Assembly: GCF_910596095.1 (NCBI RefSeq) | Contig: NC_056546.1 | Location: forward strand, 24,208,425-24,272,424 | Direction: 5' to 3' | Origin: Thunnus maccoyii | Lineage: Eukaryota > Chordata > Actinopteri > Scombriformes > Scombridae | Length of the DNA: 64,000 nucleotides | Shown here: positions 36,061 to 45,912 of the stretch, piece after piece | Numbering within the stretch: the stretch's first letter is position 1 | Layout: each line of letters opens with the position of its first letter | Notes under the pieces: generated by a model | What the model saw: only the letters and a program-made list of their open reading frames with translations | Told to the model about the DNA's origin: nothing | The model's database searches: none | Program-made: the position numbers and the translations under genes

Positions 36061-36945
36061 TCATTAATAGACATGCACATGAAATAAATGCATAGAAAAA
36101 CATGATGTAAAATACACTGTTGATGTCTGAAAGTTGTGTTTTTTATACAAAGTATGCATGTTTGTTGAATACAGATAAATGTATACAACTATTAAAATTA
36201 AAATCCATTCATTACTTCAGTTTATACCAAGAGGAAGATTAACTCACATGTCATTTTTAAAGACAGAAGATAATGTTCAGTGCAGACAAGATGTCAGAGT
36301 TACGGTGCCTCAGTACTGCCACATCCTACATAGCGTTCATTATTTGCAGTTGTTACTTGTATAGAATGTATAAAGCTGTCTCCTTCTTCATGGTAAACCA
36401 GGCTACAACTTTTTTTTTTTCTAAAAAAAAAAATCCATCTTTAGATTTTCAAATCTCTGTGCCAAAGTGTCTGAAATGTCAATAAAATATTATTTTCAGC
36501 AGTTGTTCTCAGTGCAGGCAAACCCATTTTAATATTAGTATTAAATACAATAAATAAAAAAAACATTACAATCAATGTAGATAAACCAACACTTCAATTT
36601 TAAACCTGTATTCTTGTATTTGTACCAACTTACATATTATTTATATAACATTTACATGCCTGTCTGTTTTTGTATTTATTACTGTGATTGGTGTTTGTCT
36701 GTAGAGTAGTTTAATAAAAGCTGCCTATCTTTCTGTTGAACTGTACTAAATGTGTTTGAAGTGAAAACATGACTGCTGCTGGAAGCTATTTTTTAGTTGT
36801 ATCAGAAGAAAATGTTATCCTGGTCTTTTGTTTTATACCTGATGGTAATGAAGTGTTTCATTCACAAAAAAAAAAAGCCATCTGAGGTTCGAAGGGAGCT
36901 TTATGCTTGCAAAATATCAATAAAGGATATTTTATATATGCACAA
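35948..36945 (+). other. ikzf1: ikzf1 3'UTR
   Basis: AATAAA occurs at 36481-36486, 36713-36718 and 36919-36924. The last is followed by a T/G-rich stretch (gtgttgaagtgttttgtttg) that suits a cleavage site near 36945. A (CA)n tract lies in the proximal UTR. Which signal is used is inferred. Confidence 0.55.
35999..36059. repeat. (AC)n microsatellite in ikzf1 3'UTR
   Basis: About 30 uninterrupted AC units, 50 bp after the stop codon. Confidence 0.98.
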
Positions 36946-39900
36946 AGAGTGTTGAAGTGTTTTGTTTGTCAGTGTGGAGTAATTAAATGAAAGCAGTAGA
37001 AATTTATTTCCAGAGGAAAATGTTTAATGAAAAAGGGGCTACGGGAACATCTTTATAATCATAAATACATGTTGATGTTTCATGACAAAATGTGTACATT
37101 TTTAATAGCAGAGTCTTTCCTTAACTGGACTTTATAAACCACTTGTCAAAGAATATGGAAATGTCTATATTAAAAATGATTCAAGGAAGGAAAATGATTC
37201 TTGGAGTTAATGGAAAGTTTATTTCAGTTTTACATCATCATTTCACTTTCTTAAGAGATATGGAAATTTCATTTCATTCTCTCGAACCCTCTGAAATCAT
37301 TATGTTCAGATGTCATTCAAGATACTGCTCACGCCTTCCTGTCAAGGAAAAATTGAGAAGCTGTGAATGACTGGCATTTGTATACAAAATGCAAAAAAAA
37401 AACCAAAAACCCCAACCAAAAACACTGAACACACTAAAAGAAAATATAGAGTGAAAGGTGCAATAGATAGATACTACATACAATGAAATCACAGTGTGTT
37501 TAAAAAATACAATCTAGATTTTACAAAAAGAGGCTCATTGTGATCATTTCTGTTCTTGTAGTACAAACCATAATTTCCATGATTTCCAATTATAAACATG
37601 TATTTTTATCATCTTAAAATCAACCAAGGATGCCAAACAGACAGTGGAAGACAAGGCCAACACTCCACAGTGGCATTTGCCTGCCCAGAGACCCTCGTGT
37701 TATAATTGTGACATCAAGGGAGCACCAGTAGCATAAGCAGCACATACACAGAAGGGTGTGTTTGAGCGTGAAGACCCTGCACACACACACACGCATACAT
37801 ACACCAGCAGGTCGACATGTGCCTTGTCCAGGACCTGAAGAGTGCACGGCCGGTCCTCTGAGGAGCGAGAGCAGCGGAGAGCTGGGACAGAGAGGATCAG
37901 GCATTGGAGCAGAAGGCAGGGGCCGGGGCTCTGAGGGCCAGGCCTGTCTGGAGAGGCCCAGTTGGGGCCGGCGGAGGAGCTCAGCGGCGTTGTGCAGCGA
38001 CAGCCTCGTCCAGATGGCTGCTGTGTGATTTAGTAGAAACGGGAAGCAGCTGTGGCCAGCGCTGAGCCCCCACGCTTCACTGGGACCCAACAGGGGAGGG
38101 AGGGCATTTGCATGAGAGGGATAATCTGGCCAACCAACTTGGGCCCTGCCAGAATCCCAAATCTCACTTCCCCTTTCAGCTAGCTGACTGAAATACTCCT
38201 TTATGAATTAGACTTTACCAAATCCAGTTGTGCTCATCACAGGACCCAACAGTTTCAAGGTGTTACTACTCAAGTTTTTTCACACTTCACAAGACTGTGT
38301 CCCATTAATTGATGATCACAATAAAATATTTAATGCAAACTTTGTGTATTCGGTCATCGTTTCAGCCAGCATTATATAACTTGTGGAACTGACTCTCCTG
38401 ATAGGATCACAGATGTGTGCATGAGTAAAATGGCATTTGATTGTCTCTTCAGCTTAGGATTCACATACCTGGATGTCCATATAGGGATGCATGTCCATTG
38501 TCTTAAAAACAAAGAAATTAGAAAATTGTTGTATTTTGTTAATGAATTCATGAGGACACATCCTGCATTCCTACACCTGCAGGAAAGTTGGAAAGGAAGC
38601 CTGAACACCACGAAGGAGAGAAGAGGCTTAAAAACTGAGAATAAATAATAGATAGAAAATCTAAACATAAACTAAAATCAGAATGTTGAACTTCCAAAAC
38701 TTCTTAATATCAAGTTGAGATAAAAAGCAGGAAAAAGTAAACATAAAGCAGTTAGAACAGAAATGTCCATCTACATTGTTCTCAAATACAGTCTGTGTTG
38801 ACAAAAACAGTCAATTTCAAATTCTAAATTTTAGCAGCAAAAAACAACATTCAAGCTGAAAGGATTTGTCAATTAATGTGGATAATGGATTAACTGTTAA
38901 AATCATTTTTAAAGCAGAAATGTCTGAAAATAATTTCAACTTCTCAATTGCGAATGTTTGCTGGTTTTCTGTATCTTGTATTACATTATTATTATTATTA
39001 CATCTTTAGGTTTTTGACTGTTGGTTGGATAAAACAATCACCCTTGGGCTTTGGGAAAATGTGATCTTCATTGTTCACCATTTCCTAACATTTTATTGAC
39101 CAAAAGATTCACTGATTTATCAAGAAAATAGGTAATAAATAGGTAAAAATTAGTTAATAAAAACAAAAATCAATGGTTGAAGCCCTGTGAAGCATTTAGG
39201 CATTAATTAGATTTTTTTTAATGTATTGTTATGTGTGTGTGTTTGTGAATACACGTCTAATGTGACCACCGCTGCACAGCCACAGTCAAATTAAGATACA
39301 AGCTTGCACCATATGGCACAGTTCTCAGTCCGTACTCTATGGATCCCGGCAGCACCAGAGGAATTCTGTACATCTGTCCCGGTCCAGCTGTGAGGAGTCC
39401 CCGTGTTCGGAGACACCCACGAGGGGGTTGTGTGACTACTTTCACTGCTGGCTAATTCAACAAAGTTTCAATACAGTGGCCAACCACACAAGTCTGAAAT
39501 ATTTATTAGGGACTTGACAAAAAGATGAAAAATAAATGAAAGTCTTTTTTCATGGTCTTCCAGATTTTCAAAGATTGTTTCATTAAAATTACATGACAAT
39601 TTCATTTCATGTGTGCGCAATCTATAATCGTCTCCTTCAATGGCACAGTGTATGTATGACCAGCGAGGCTTTACACTCTAAAGATATGTTAAAAATCCAA
39701 CACTTGTCACTGCTGAGTGGAACATTAACAAGTGGCCATCTTAGATCTATTAACACAGACAGGAATGAGTCTTCATCAGTCATTCAGCTTCTGGATCAGC
39801 ATTAAACTTATTGAGCGTATGCATATTGTCTAATGGAAGTGATGTATTGCAGTGATGTATTTTCCTGTTTCCAGTCAACTGCTGTCTTGATCATTAACAG

Positions 39901-40240
39901 GAAGGAAGGCCGAGGGGCAAAAGGGCAGCTTTTAGGTTTTTTTTGTTTTGGTTTTTTTTAAACACAAGACTCTTGGATACTTGGTGTTGCTCAACTTCCG
40001 CGATGTGATTGGCACATCCAGCTTTAGGAACATTTCAGGACAAGACTGAAGGCAAAATGTTGCTGACATGATACAGAGATGAGCTGCGTTTGAACAAAGT
40101 GATCACACTGCCCTCTGTGGATTAGACTGGAAACCGTGGAAATCAGGTGGGAAACTGCTACAGTACACTGGAGATAAACTTGCTATGGCTTTGTTTTTAC
40201 ATAGAGAGAATAGTTTAGATATAACTTATTTAACAAAATG
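36946..40240. other. Convergent intergenic region between ikzf1 and fignl1
   Basis: Mostly AT-rich. It holds a GC-rich island (37.80-38.10 kb) and a MITE copy (38.86-39.19 kb). ORFs within the island (156 codons minus, 90 codons plus) show no recognised domain. No gene is supported here. Confidence 0.5.
38855..39190. mobile_element. Teleost-type dispersed MITE, copy 3
   Basis: Shares with the other copies the blocks ttaaaatcatttttaaagca, gactgttggttggataaaac, gggctttgggaaaatgtgat and ttcaccatttcctaacattt, and ends in tggttgaagccctg, the expected terminal motif. Confidence 0.7.
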
Positions 40241-40734
40241 TATTTTATTAGAAAAACAGTAACACAATAAAGGACAATACAAAGCTTAACAAATGATATA
40301 GGTGAGAGTGTCTCTGGGCATTAATGTTGACATTTACAGTAATACAAAAGGGAACAGAGATCATCACTTCATCTGGAACGCAATTTAGAAATAACTTCAT
40401 ACAGTAACATTTACACAACATGGTGCCAGACGCTCACAACCAAATTCCAAAGTAACAGTGAGACAGTCTGGATATTACAAACTCTTGAAAGAAAAAGTAT
40501 GCATAATTGAAACAAATTGCAAAACTATTTCTCCATAACATTGTCAAACAGAAAATCTCTTTCAGTCTCACACTCAACACAAAGATTACATATAAACGGC
40601 TGCAATTCAGAAATTATAGTAACACATTGTTCTATTATTAACTTGTGTGAAAAATCAGGGTGGTTGTAAATCCCCCTAGAAAACCATCTTTGTGAAGCCT
40701 TGTGTGTAGTGAAAAGTACTTCTGCTATGTTGTC

Positions 40735-40778
40735 TGTGTCTGTGTGTGTGTGTGTGAGTGTGAGTGTGTGTGTGTGTA
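40735..40778. repeat. (GT)n imperfect microsatellite
   Basis: GT units interrupted by GAGT. Confidence 0.9.
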
Positions 40779-41162
40779 CTAATGACTATTTTCATTACAG
40801 ATTAAAGTGTCAATAAAATGACATAAAATAGTTTATAATGTCCATTCTCAGATGTCTTTTTTTGTCTCACCAACAAAAACCCCCCCCACAGATATTCAGC
40901 TTACTATCATATATGACAGAGAGCAGCAGCAAATTCTCACATTGTAGCAACTAGAAACAGAAATGTTTAGGATTTATGCTTCAAAAATGACTAAAACAAT
41001 CGACTGATTAAAGAGTTGTCAATTACTTTCCCGTCAATCGACTGTTTCACCTTTACTTTGTTGCAACAAGGAAAATATTCAACATCTTTAGTTTTCTCTA
41101 CAGCAGAAATGTTTTCAGTTTCATATATAATCAGTTCAACCGAGACAGAAGATGAACTGACA

Positions 41163-43112
41163 TCATCGTCCACATCCAAAAGTCTTATTCCACTCTTCAT
41201 ACAGCTCTAAGTCTTTAGATGAGACGCTGGGTCGTACAGTCTTCAAGGCCTCCTGGAAGTCACTGTAGAGGATTGGGCGCACCTGATCTGCGGTGATAGT
41301 GGCGATGTCGTTGAGCTGGATGCTGCGGATGGGCCCCAGGGCTGCCTCTCGACACAGCTGAGTCATATCAGCTCCGGAGAAGCCCTCGGTCGCCGCCATC
41401 ACTCTCTCCAGTTCTTCCTCCCTCAGCAGGTTCTTCTCTCGAGCCATGAGGTTAGTGACTATCTGCCGTCGCGCGGCTCCTTCGGGCAGGGGGATGTATA
41501 ACCTCTTTGCCAGGCGTCGCCGGGCGGCCTCGTCTATCTCCTGAGGCCGGTTAGTGGCGCCCACCACCAGGATGCGGTCCTCAGCCGCTGTGGCCGCCCC
41601 ATCCAGCTGAACCAGAAACTCTGTCTTGATCCTGCGTGACGAGTCGTGCTCCCCGTCTGTCCGCTGGGACAACAGTGAGTCAATTTCATCGATGAAGATG
41701 ACAGCAGGCTGGTGGCAGCGGGCGATGGCAAACAGGGCTCGCACCATTTTTTCTCCTTCACCGACCCACTTGGATGTGAGTGATGAAGCGCTGATGCTAA
41801 AGAATGTGGCACCTGACTGGCATGCTATGCATTTTCCTATCAGGGTTTTCCCGGTCCCTGGGGGTCCAAACAGCAGGATGCCTTTGGGTGGACCACGGAG
41901 GCCAGTAAAGATGTCGGGTCGCAGCATGGGCCAAACCACAATCTCCTTTATGGTAGTCTTAGCAAACTCCAGGCCTGCTATGTCGTCCCAGATCACAGGA
42001 GGCCCATGGTCCATGATCTCACTCATGATCAGCTCCACGATCTTTGGCTCAAAGTTTTTCAGGCGCTCATCTAGAATCTGGGGTTCCTGATTAGAACTGT
42101 GTCGTGCCCCGCTCTCTTCCTCCTCTTGTCGTGGTACAGGTGACACAAATTTAGAAAACGTACCTCGAGGCCTGTTGGCGCCGAGGGATTTCTTCACACT
42201 TGCTGCCATCCCAGGGGTCTGACCTCTCTGGGGCTGATGGGAATGTTTTTTCTGTTGCTCAATTATAAACTGCTCGTGAGCTGTTTTAAAGTTACTTCCA
42301 GCTCTCGGGTCAGGGCCTGCTTGACCGCCATGTGGGCCCCTGCCACCATCACCTCCATCTGAGTTGTAAAAGTTCTTCCTCTTAGATGGATGGGAGGTGG
42401 GGAAGAAGGAGGACTGATAGTTTTGTGTGCTGCCTGCAGAGCCAGGGTTGCACTGTGGGGGAACTGAGGAGGGATGACCAAACACAGACTGTGCTCGGGC
42501 TGGAGGTCGGGAGAATGAGTTGGGATTTCCTGAGATCTCCTCAGAGCCTCTTGGCCTCTCTGTAGGAATATTAGCAGGAGCAGGATTACTGGCAGTGTTG
42601 TTAAACTCTGTTTTAGGCTGTGGTGGTCCTGCGGGTTTGAAGAACGCACCCTCTGACCTGACTCCAGTAAGGGAAGCGGACAGGGAGCTGACTCTGCTCT
42701 CTTGTCCAACAGATATGTTAACATCTGCTGGTGCCACCAGGGAGCCTCCTCCCCCTGTCCCTGCCTGAATCATCTTCTGCACGCAGGGCAACTCCAGCAC
42801 ACTCTCCATGGTGAGAGAGGACTCCCATTTTTCGCTGTGGTTCCTCTGATTGCGGGCCAGATGCAGTGCGCTCTCTGCATAGTTGTTAAGCCCTGTGCGG
42901 GGGTCATCTGAGTCCAGCACTGCGGCGTAGCGCTCAGAGTAGGTCCTGAGCAGGCTGGCCATGCCGGCCTGAGAGAGCTGGGAGCTTGCCCATGCATACT
43001 GAATGGAGAGGATGTGGGCCCGGTAGGAATCTGCCGTCTGTTCAGGTGTACAGTTGCCAGATGAAATGTCAAAGGACCTTCTCTGCCACTCGTCCAGGTG
43101 TGCACCACTCAT
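41163..43112 (-). CDS. fignl1: fignl1, Fidgetin-like AAA+ ATPase, 649 aa, intronless CDS
   Basis: The start ATG is at 43112-43110, encoding MSGAHLDEWQRRSF, which aligns with the human N-terminus (HLSEWQ). Codons upstream up to 43151 are open but lie across a splice acceptor (ccttcaccag|), so they are 5' intron rather than protein. An FKTA motif at residues 275-278 matches the FxxA RAD51-binding motif in the FRBD region and is followed by KKSLGANRPRG. The AAA+ core has Walker A GPPGTGKT (416-423), Walker B VIFIDEID (471-478), sensor-type GATNRPQEIDEAARRR and a C-terminal Vps4-like segment ending NKTFGCGR. FIGNL1 is a hexameric ATPase that dismantles RAD51 filaments during homologous recombination and meiosis, with FIRRM as partner (family knowledge). 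Length is close to the human protein (674). A single-exon CDS is usual for the family. Nothing is broken. Confidence 0.97.
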   Translation of the reverse strand: MSGAHLDEWQRRSFDISSGNCTPEQTADSYRAHILSIQYAWASSQLSQAGMASLLRTYSERYAAVLDSDDPRTGLNNYAESALHLARNQRNHSEKWESSLTMESVLELPCVQKMIQAGTGGGGSLVAPADVNISVGQESRVSSLSASLTGVRSEGAFFKPAGPPQPKTEFNNTASNPAPANIPTERPRGSEEISGNPNSFSRPPARAQSVFGHPSSVPPQCNPGSAGSTQNYQSSFFPTSHPSKRKNFYNSDGGDGGRGPHGGQAGPDPRAGSNFKTAHEQFIIEQQKKHSHQPQRGQTPGMAASVKKSLGANRPRGTFSKFVSPVPRQEEEESGARHSSNQEPQILDERLKNFEPKIVELIMSEIMDHGPPVIWDDIAGLEFAKTTIKEIVVWPMLRPDIFTGLRGPPKGILLFGPPGTGKTLIGKCIACQSGATFFSISASSLTSKWVGEGEKMVRALFAIARCHQPAVIFIDEIDSLLSQRTDGEHDSSRRIKTEFLVQLDGAATAAEDRILVVGATNRPQEIDEAARRRLAKRLYIPLPEGAARRQIVTNLMAREKNLLREEELERVMAATEGFSGADMTQLCREAALGPIRSIQLNDIATITADQVRPILYSDFQEALKTVRPSVSSKDLELYEEWNKTFGCGR

Positions 43113-43129
43113 GCCTGGCCTGTTCCAGC
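43113..43129 (-). other. fignl1: fignl1 5'UTR part of the coding exon
   Basis: Sixteen to seventeen bases between the 3' splice site (tctccttcaccag| on the minus strand) and the ATG. A noncoding exon must therefore lie upstream. Confidence 0.75.
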
Positions 43130-43289
43130 CTGGTGAAGGAGAGGGGACCAAAGTTATTAAATATACATGACCTCAGTAACAGCCAAGCCACACATTACCT
43201 GTGACCCATAACACAGAAGTTATAACTCATATCATTATGTTGTTGGATGTGAGTATATGATACAAGGACCTTGTTACAGCTCGGACAGA

Positions 43290-43805
43290 ACACAGCAGTT
43301 CGTGCTCTGACGAAAACCAGATAGAGAGCCCACATTACTCCATTGGTTACCTGTCTGTCACAGAATTCATTTTAAAATTATTTTATTGGTTTTTAAATCA
43401 CTGAATGTCCCGTCTTATCTGTTTGACATGGTTAAGCTATATGTGGCTGCTAGGTCCCGTAGATCCTCTGGCTCAAACCTCTTGATTGTTCCTGAGGTCA
43501 GAACTAAAAGGCACAGAGAGGCAGCCTTCGTTAATTACGCCCCAAATCTCTGAAACAGTCTGCCTGAGTGTCTAAGGGGCTCTAGCCTAAATCGTGAGAG
43601 ACATCTTTTTACCGCTGCTTTCCCCTGAAGTGTTTTTACCTGGCGGTTGTTCTACCTTGTCTTGTCCTGTCATTTTAATTTAATTTCTTATTTTCCTTGT
43701 TTTTAGTGTTTTATCATAAACACTATGATTATCTGCTTTGATATTAAGCACTTTGTGTTGCATTTTATGAATGAATTGTGCTATATAAATAAAGTATATT
43801 ATTAT
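43290..43805 (+). mobile_element. Decayed 3' end of a non-LTR retrotransposon (LINE)
   Basis: Read on the plus strand it gives fragments resembling the last part of a LINE ORF2 (for example the ...HWLPV..RI.FKILL.VFK.LN... and ...LWNSLP... signatures, here degraded with several stops). It is followed by an AT-rich tail ending tgtgctatataaataaagta. It is probably of the L2/Rex1-like group; the clade is not certain. Confidence 0.6.
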
Positions 43806-44200
43806 AATTGTTAGAGGGGTACACCAGTGATTTAGTATTGCCTTCCCATACAGCTAGGAGACTCAAAGGACAGATTAAGGAAGCATGGTGAAAACTGAGG
43901 GAGCAAAGGCTGAGATATCCTGTCTATTAGTCTCTAGTTTGGGTTATACTCTGAAAATACCACATTTCCCATGATGTGAATCAATGACATCTCTACATTA
44001 GACCCAGCTGCCTTTTAAACTCCGTATAATTCAGCATGTAAACTTGGTGGGATGCCTCTTTAACTATCAAGCAGTTAAATAATTTGAGGGATGTGTAAAC
44101 TTAGCTCCACTGGAAGTTCATTTATAGAACTACTGCGGTTTCCTTTAACTTTAGGTTAGTACCACTGACAAGAAGAAACAAGTTTACTCAAACACAAATA

Positions 44201-44203
<3 letters not shown>

Positions 44204-44260
<57 letters not shown>
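44204..44260. repeat. (CA)n microsatellite
   Basis: About 28 uninterrupted units followed by TACACATACACATACA. Confidence 0.97.
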
Positions 44261-44265
<5 letters not shown>

Positions 44266-44358
44266 ATACACATACAACAATACTGCAGATGTCACTTACT
44301 ATTAGTGATATCTTCTTATATTATGACAAAAATAAGAACATGACCAACACAAACTTAC

Positions 44359-44480
44359 AACGCTAACTTGTAGAAAGCTGTTGTAACCTCGCTGGACGAC
44401 TCATTTATTCCCGCCACCTGGTTTCTTCCTCCACAGTAACTTCCTGTCTCGTTCCATATCGCTTTCTGTGAACACGCATT
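44359..44480 (-). other. fignl1: Probable fignl1 non-coding exon 1 (5'UTR); outer boundary approximate
   Basis: On the minus strand the sequence caagttagcgtt|gtaagt gives a near-consensus donor at 44358. It pairs with the acceptor at 43129/43130. The transcription start is unknown; the outer boundary is set loosely in the CG-containing segment. Confidence 0.55.
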
Positions 44481-45743
44481 CGTCCCTTTCAACGTCACTT
44501 CCGCCGGGTGTAAAACACCAGCGGGTACCAAACTTTTTTCGTTTCTTTCGTTATTGAATTAAAAAAACATCGAATTAAGATGAAATATGGGCACTATAAA
44601 GAGCTGTTTCGGAGGCAAATAACTGCATTAAAAATATTGGAACGGGACTCAAACTTGTCACCACTTGTGGGTGCTCCATTTATCCTCCAGCTTAGCCAGG
44701 AGACCGGGCACTATCCGTTAATGTGTTATTATACGGCTCAATCAACTTCTAGATGCAGCTTCTTGATTAATAATACTTAATTGGTAAATACTACACAGTT
44801 GCATCAATATTATGAAACCCTCTCTTGAGTTTTAAACTGATTTTCCCGGGACTATGATTCAACACTGGTGTGATACAAGCCGTTAACTGGTGAGGTCTAC
44901 GACGCCATCTTGTGGATATAATGCGCTAAACACAATTAAAGATCAAATGGTCGCATTGTCCCTTTGCATTCTGGGAATTGTAGTGCGTACGCCGTTTTAA
45001 AATTCAGCTGGAGACTGAATTCCAATGTACATGCATTTACAAAGGCATTATACTTATCCATAAATTGTATTCAAAATCATCTTTGTTCACTTTTATTACA
45101 TAAAACAAACACAAAATATGAACTACGCGAGATATCAGTGGAGACAAAAACTACATTAACCACAACCGTGGAGCTTTGTGTTCATGCTGTCGACACTAGA
45201 CAGCAGTGGTTGCGGAGCTTTCAGAGAATGAAAACACACGAAAATGGGCTGCGTTTGTGATATTGTATAGCTAACTAGCAAATAGTTTACGTTTCCCACT
45301 ATTTATCATTTAGGAGGGATATTATTGAGGAGGGATACCAGAAAAGTTGCTAACAACGGTCGCAGTCCGTTAGCTAAACCGCAGACGGGATGTAACGTAA
45401 ATGCAGACTGGACCAGCCGCAGGAGCCGGTAGCAGCAGGCAGTCACACCCTTGTCTGGAGACACTGGAGGAGCCCTGTCTGCCGAGCAACAAGAAACTGC
45501 TATCCTTCGTATGTTGAGATGTGTTGTAACCTTATAGCTATAGCCTCAGAAGTCTGAATTGGATATTAAGTTGACGGGGGGAGTGTGGACAGGATATGAC
45601 TGACTCATCATCATGGCACGGACAGAGATAACCCTGACCAGTCTGTCTGCTGCAGAGCCAACCAGACAGCATCACAACTAGCAAGAAAGTTGTTTATTAG
45701 CTGTTTTATTATTATTATCCCCACCACTCTCTACTGTGGCATA
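44360..45743. promoter_or_regulatory. Divergent fignl1/ttl promoter region
   Basis: fignl1 (minus) and ttl (plus) start away from each other with at most about 1.4 kb between the fignl1 donor and the ttl ATG. CG dinucleotides are more frequent around 44.38-44.54 and 45.34-45.50 kb than in surrounding DNA. The second patch (gaccagccgcaggagccggt) probably belongs to the ttl 5'UTR, possibly with its own 5' intron. No TATA box is obvious. Short ORFs here (44580-44780, 44964-45260) have no conserved content. Confidence 0.4.
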
Positions 45744-45912
45744 ATGAATACGCCGGTGTACACCTTTGTCACCCGTGACGACAACAGCACTGTTTATGCA
45801 GAAGTTTCCAAAATCCTCCTCTCGACTGGACAGTGGAAGAGGCTGAAAAGAGACAATCCCAGATTCAACTTGATGCTTGGTGAACGGAACAGATTACCCT
45901 TTGGACGTCTAG
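45744..45912 (+). CDS. ttl: ttl coding exon 1
   Basis: ATG at 45744, donor GTCTAG|gtaagc (phase 1). Encodes [20 protein letters not shown] through FGRL. Confidence 0.95.

Larger units (their letters stand above)
43130..44358 (-). other. fignl1: fignl1 5'UTR intron
   Basis: Holds a decayed LINE 3' end (43.29-43.80 kb) and a 57-bp (CA)n tract (44204-44260). No coding content. Confidence 0.55.

Noticed and set aside
37620-38090. 156-codon minus-strand ORF in the GC island
   Set aside because: Low-complexity Cys/Leu/Pro-rich run across a CA repeat; no recognised motif.
43113-43151. N-terminal extension of FIGNL1 by 13 residues
   Set aside because: It would need a TTG start and crosses a clear splice acceptor; similarity to human begins at the ATG at 43112.
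45690-45743. N-terminal extension of TTL upstream of 45744
   Set aside because: The open codons begin with TTG, are hydrophobic filler, and have no counterpart in TTL, which starts with (M)YTF.
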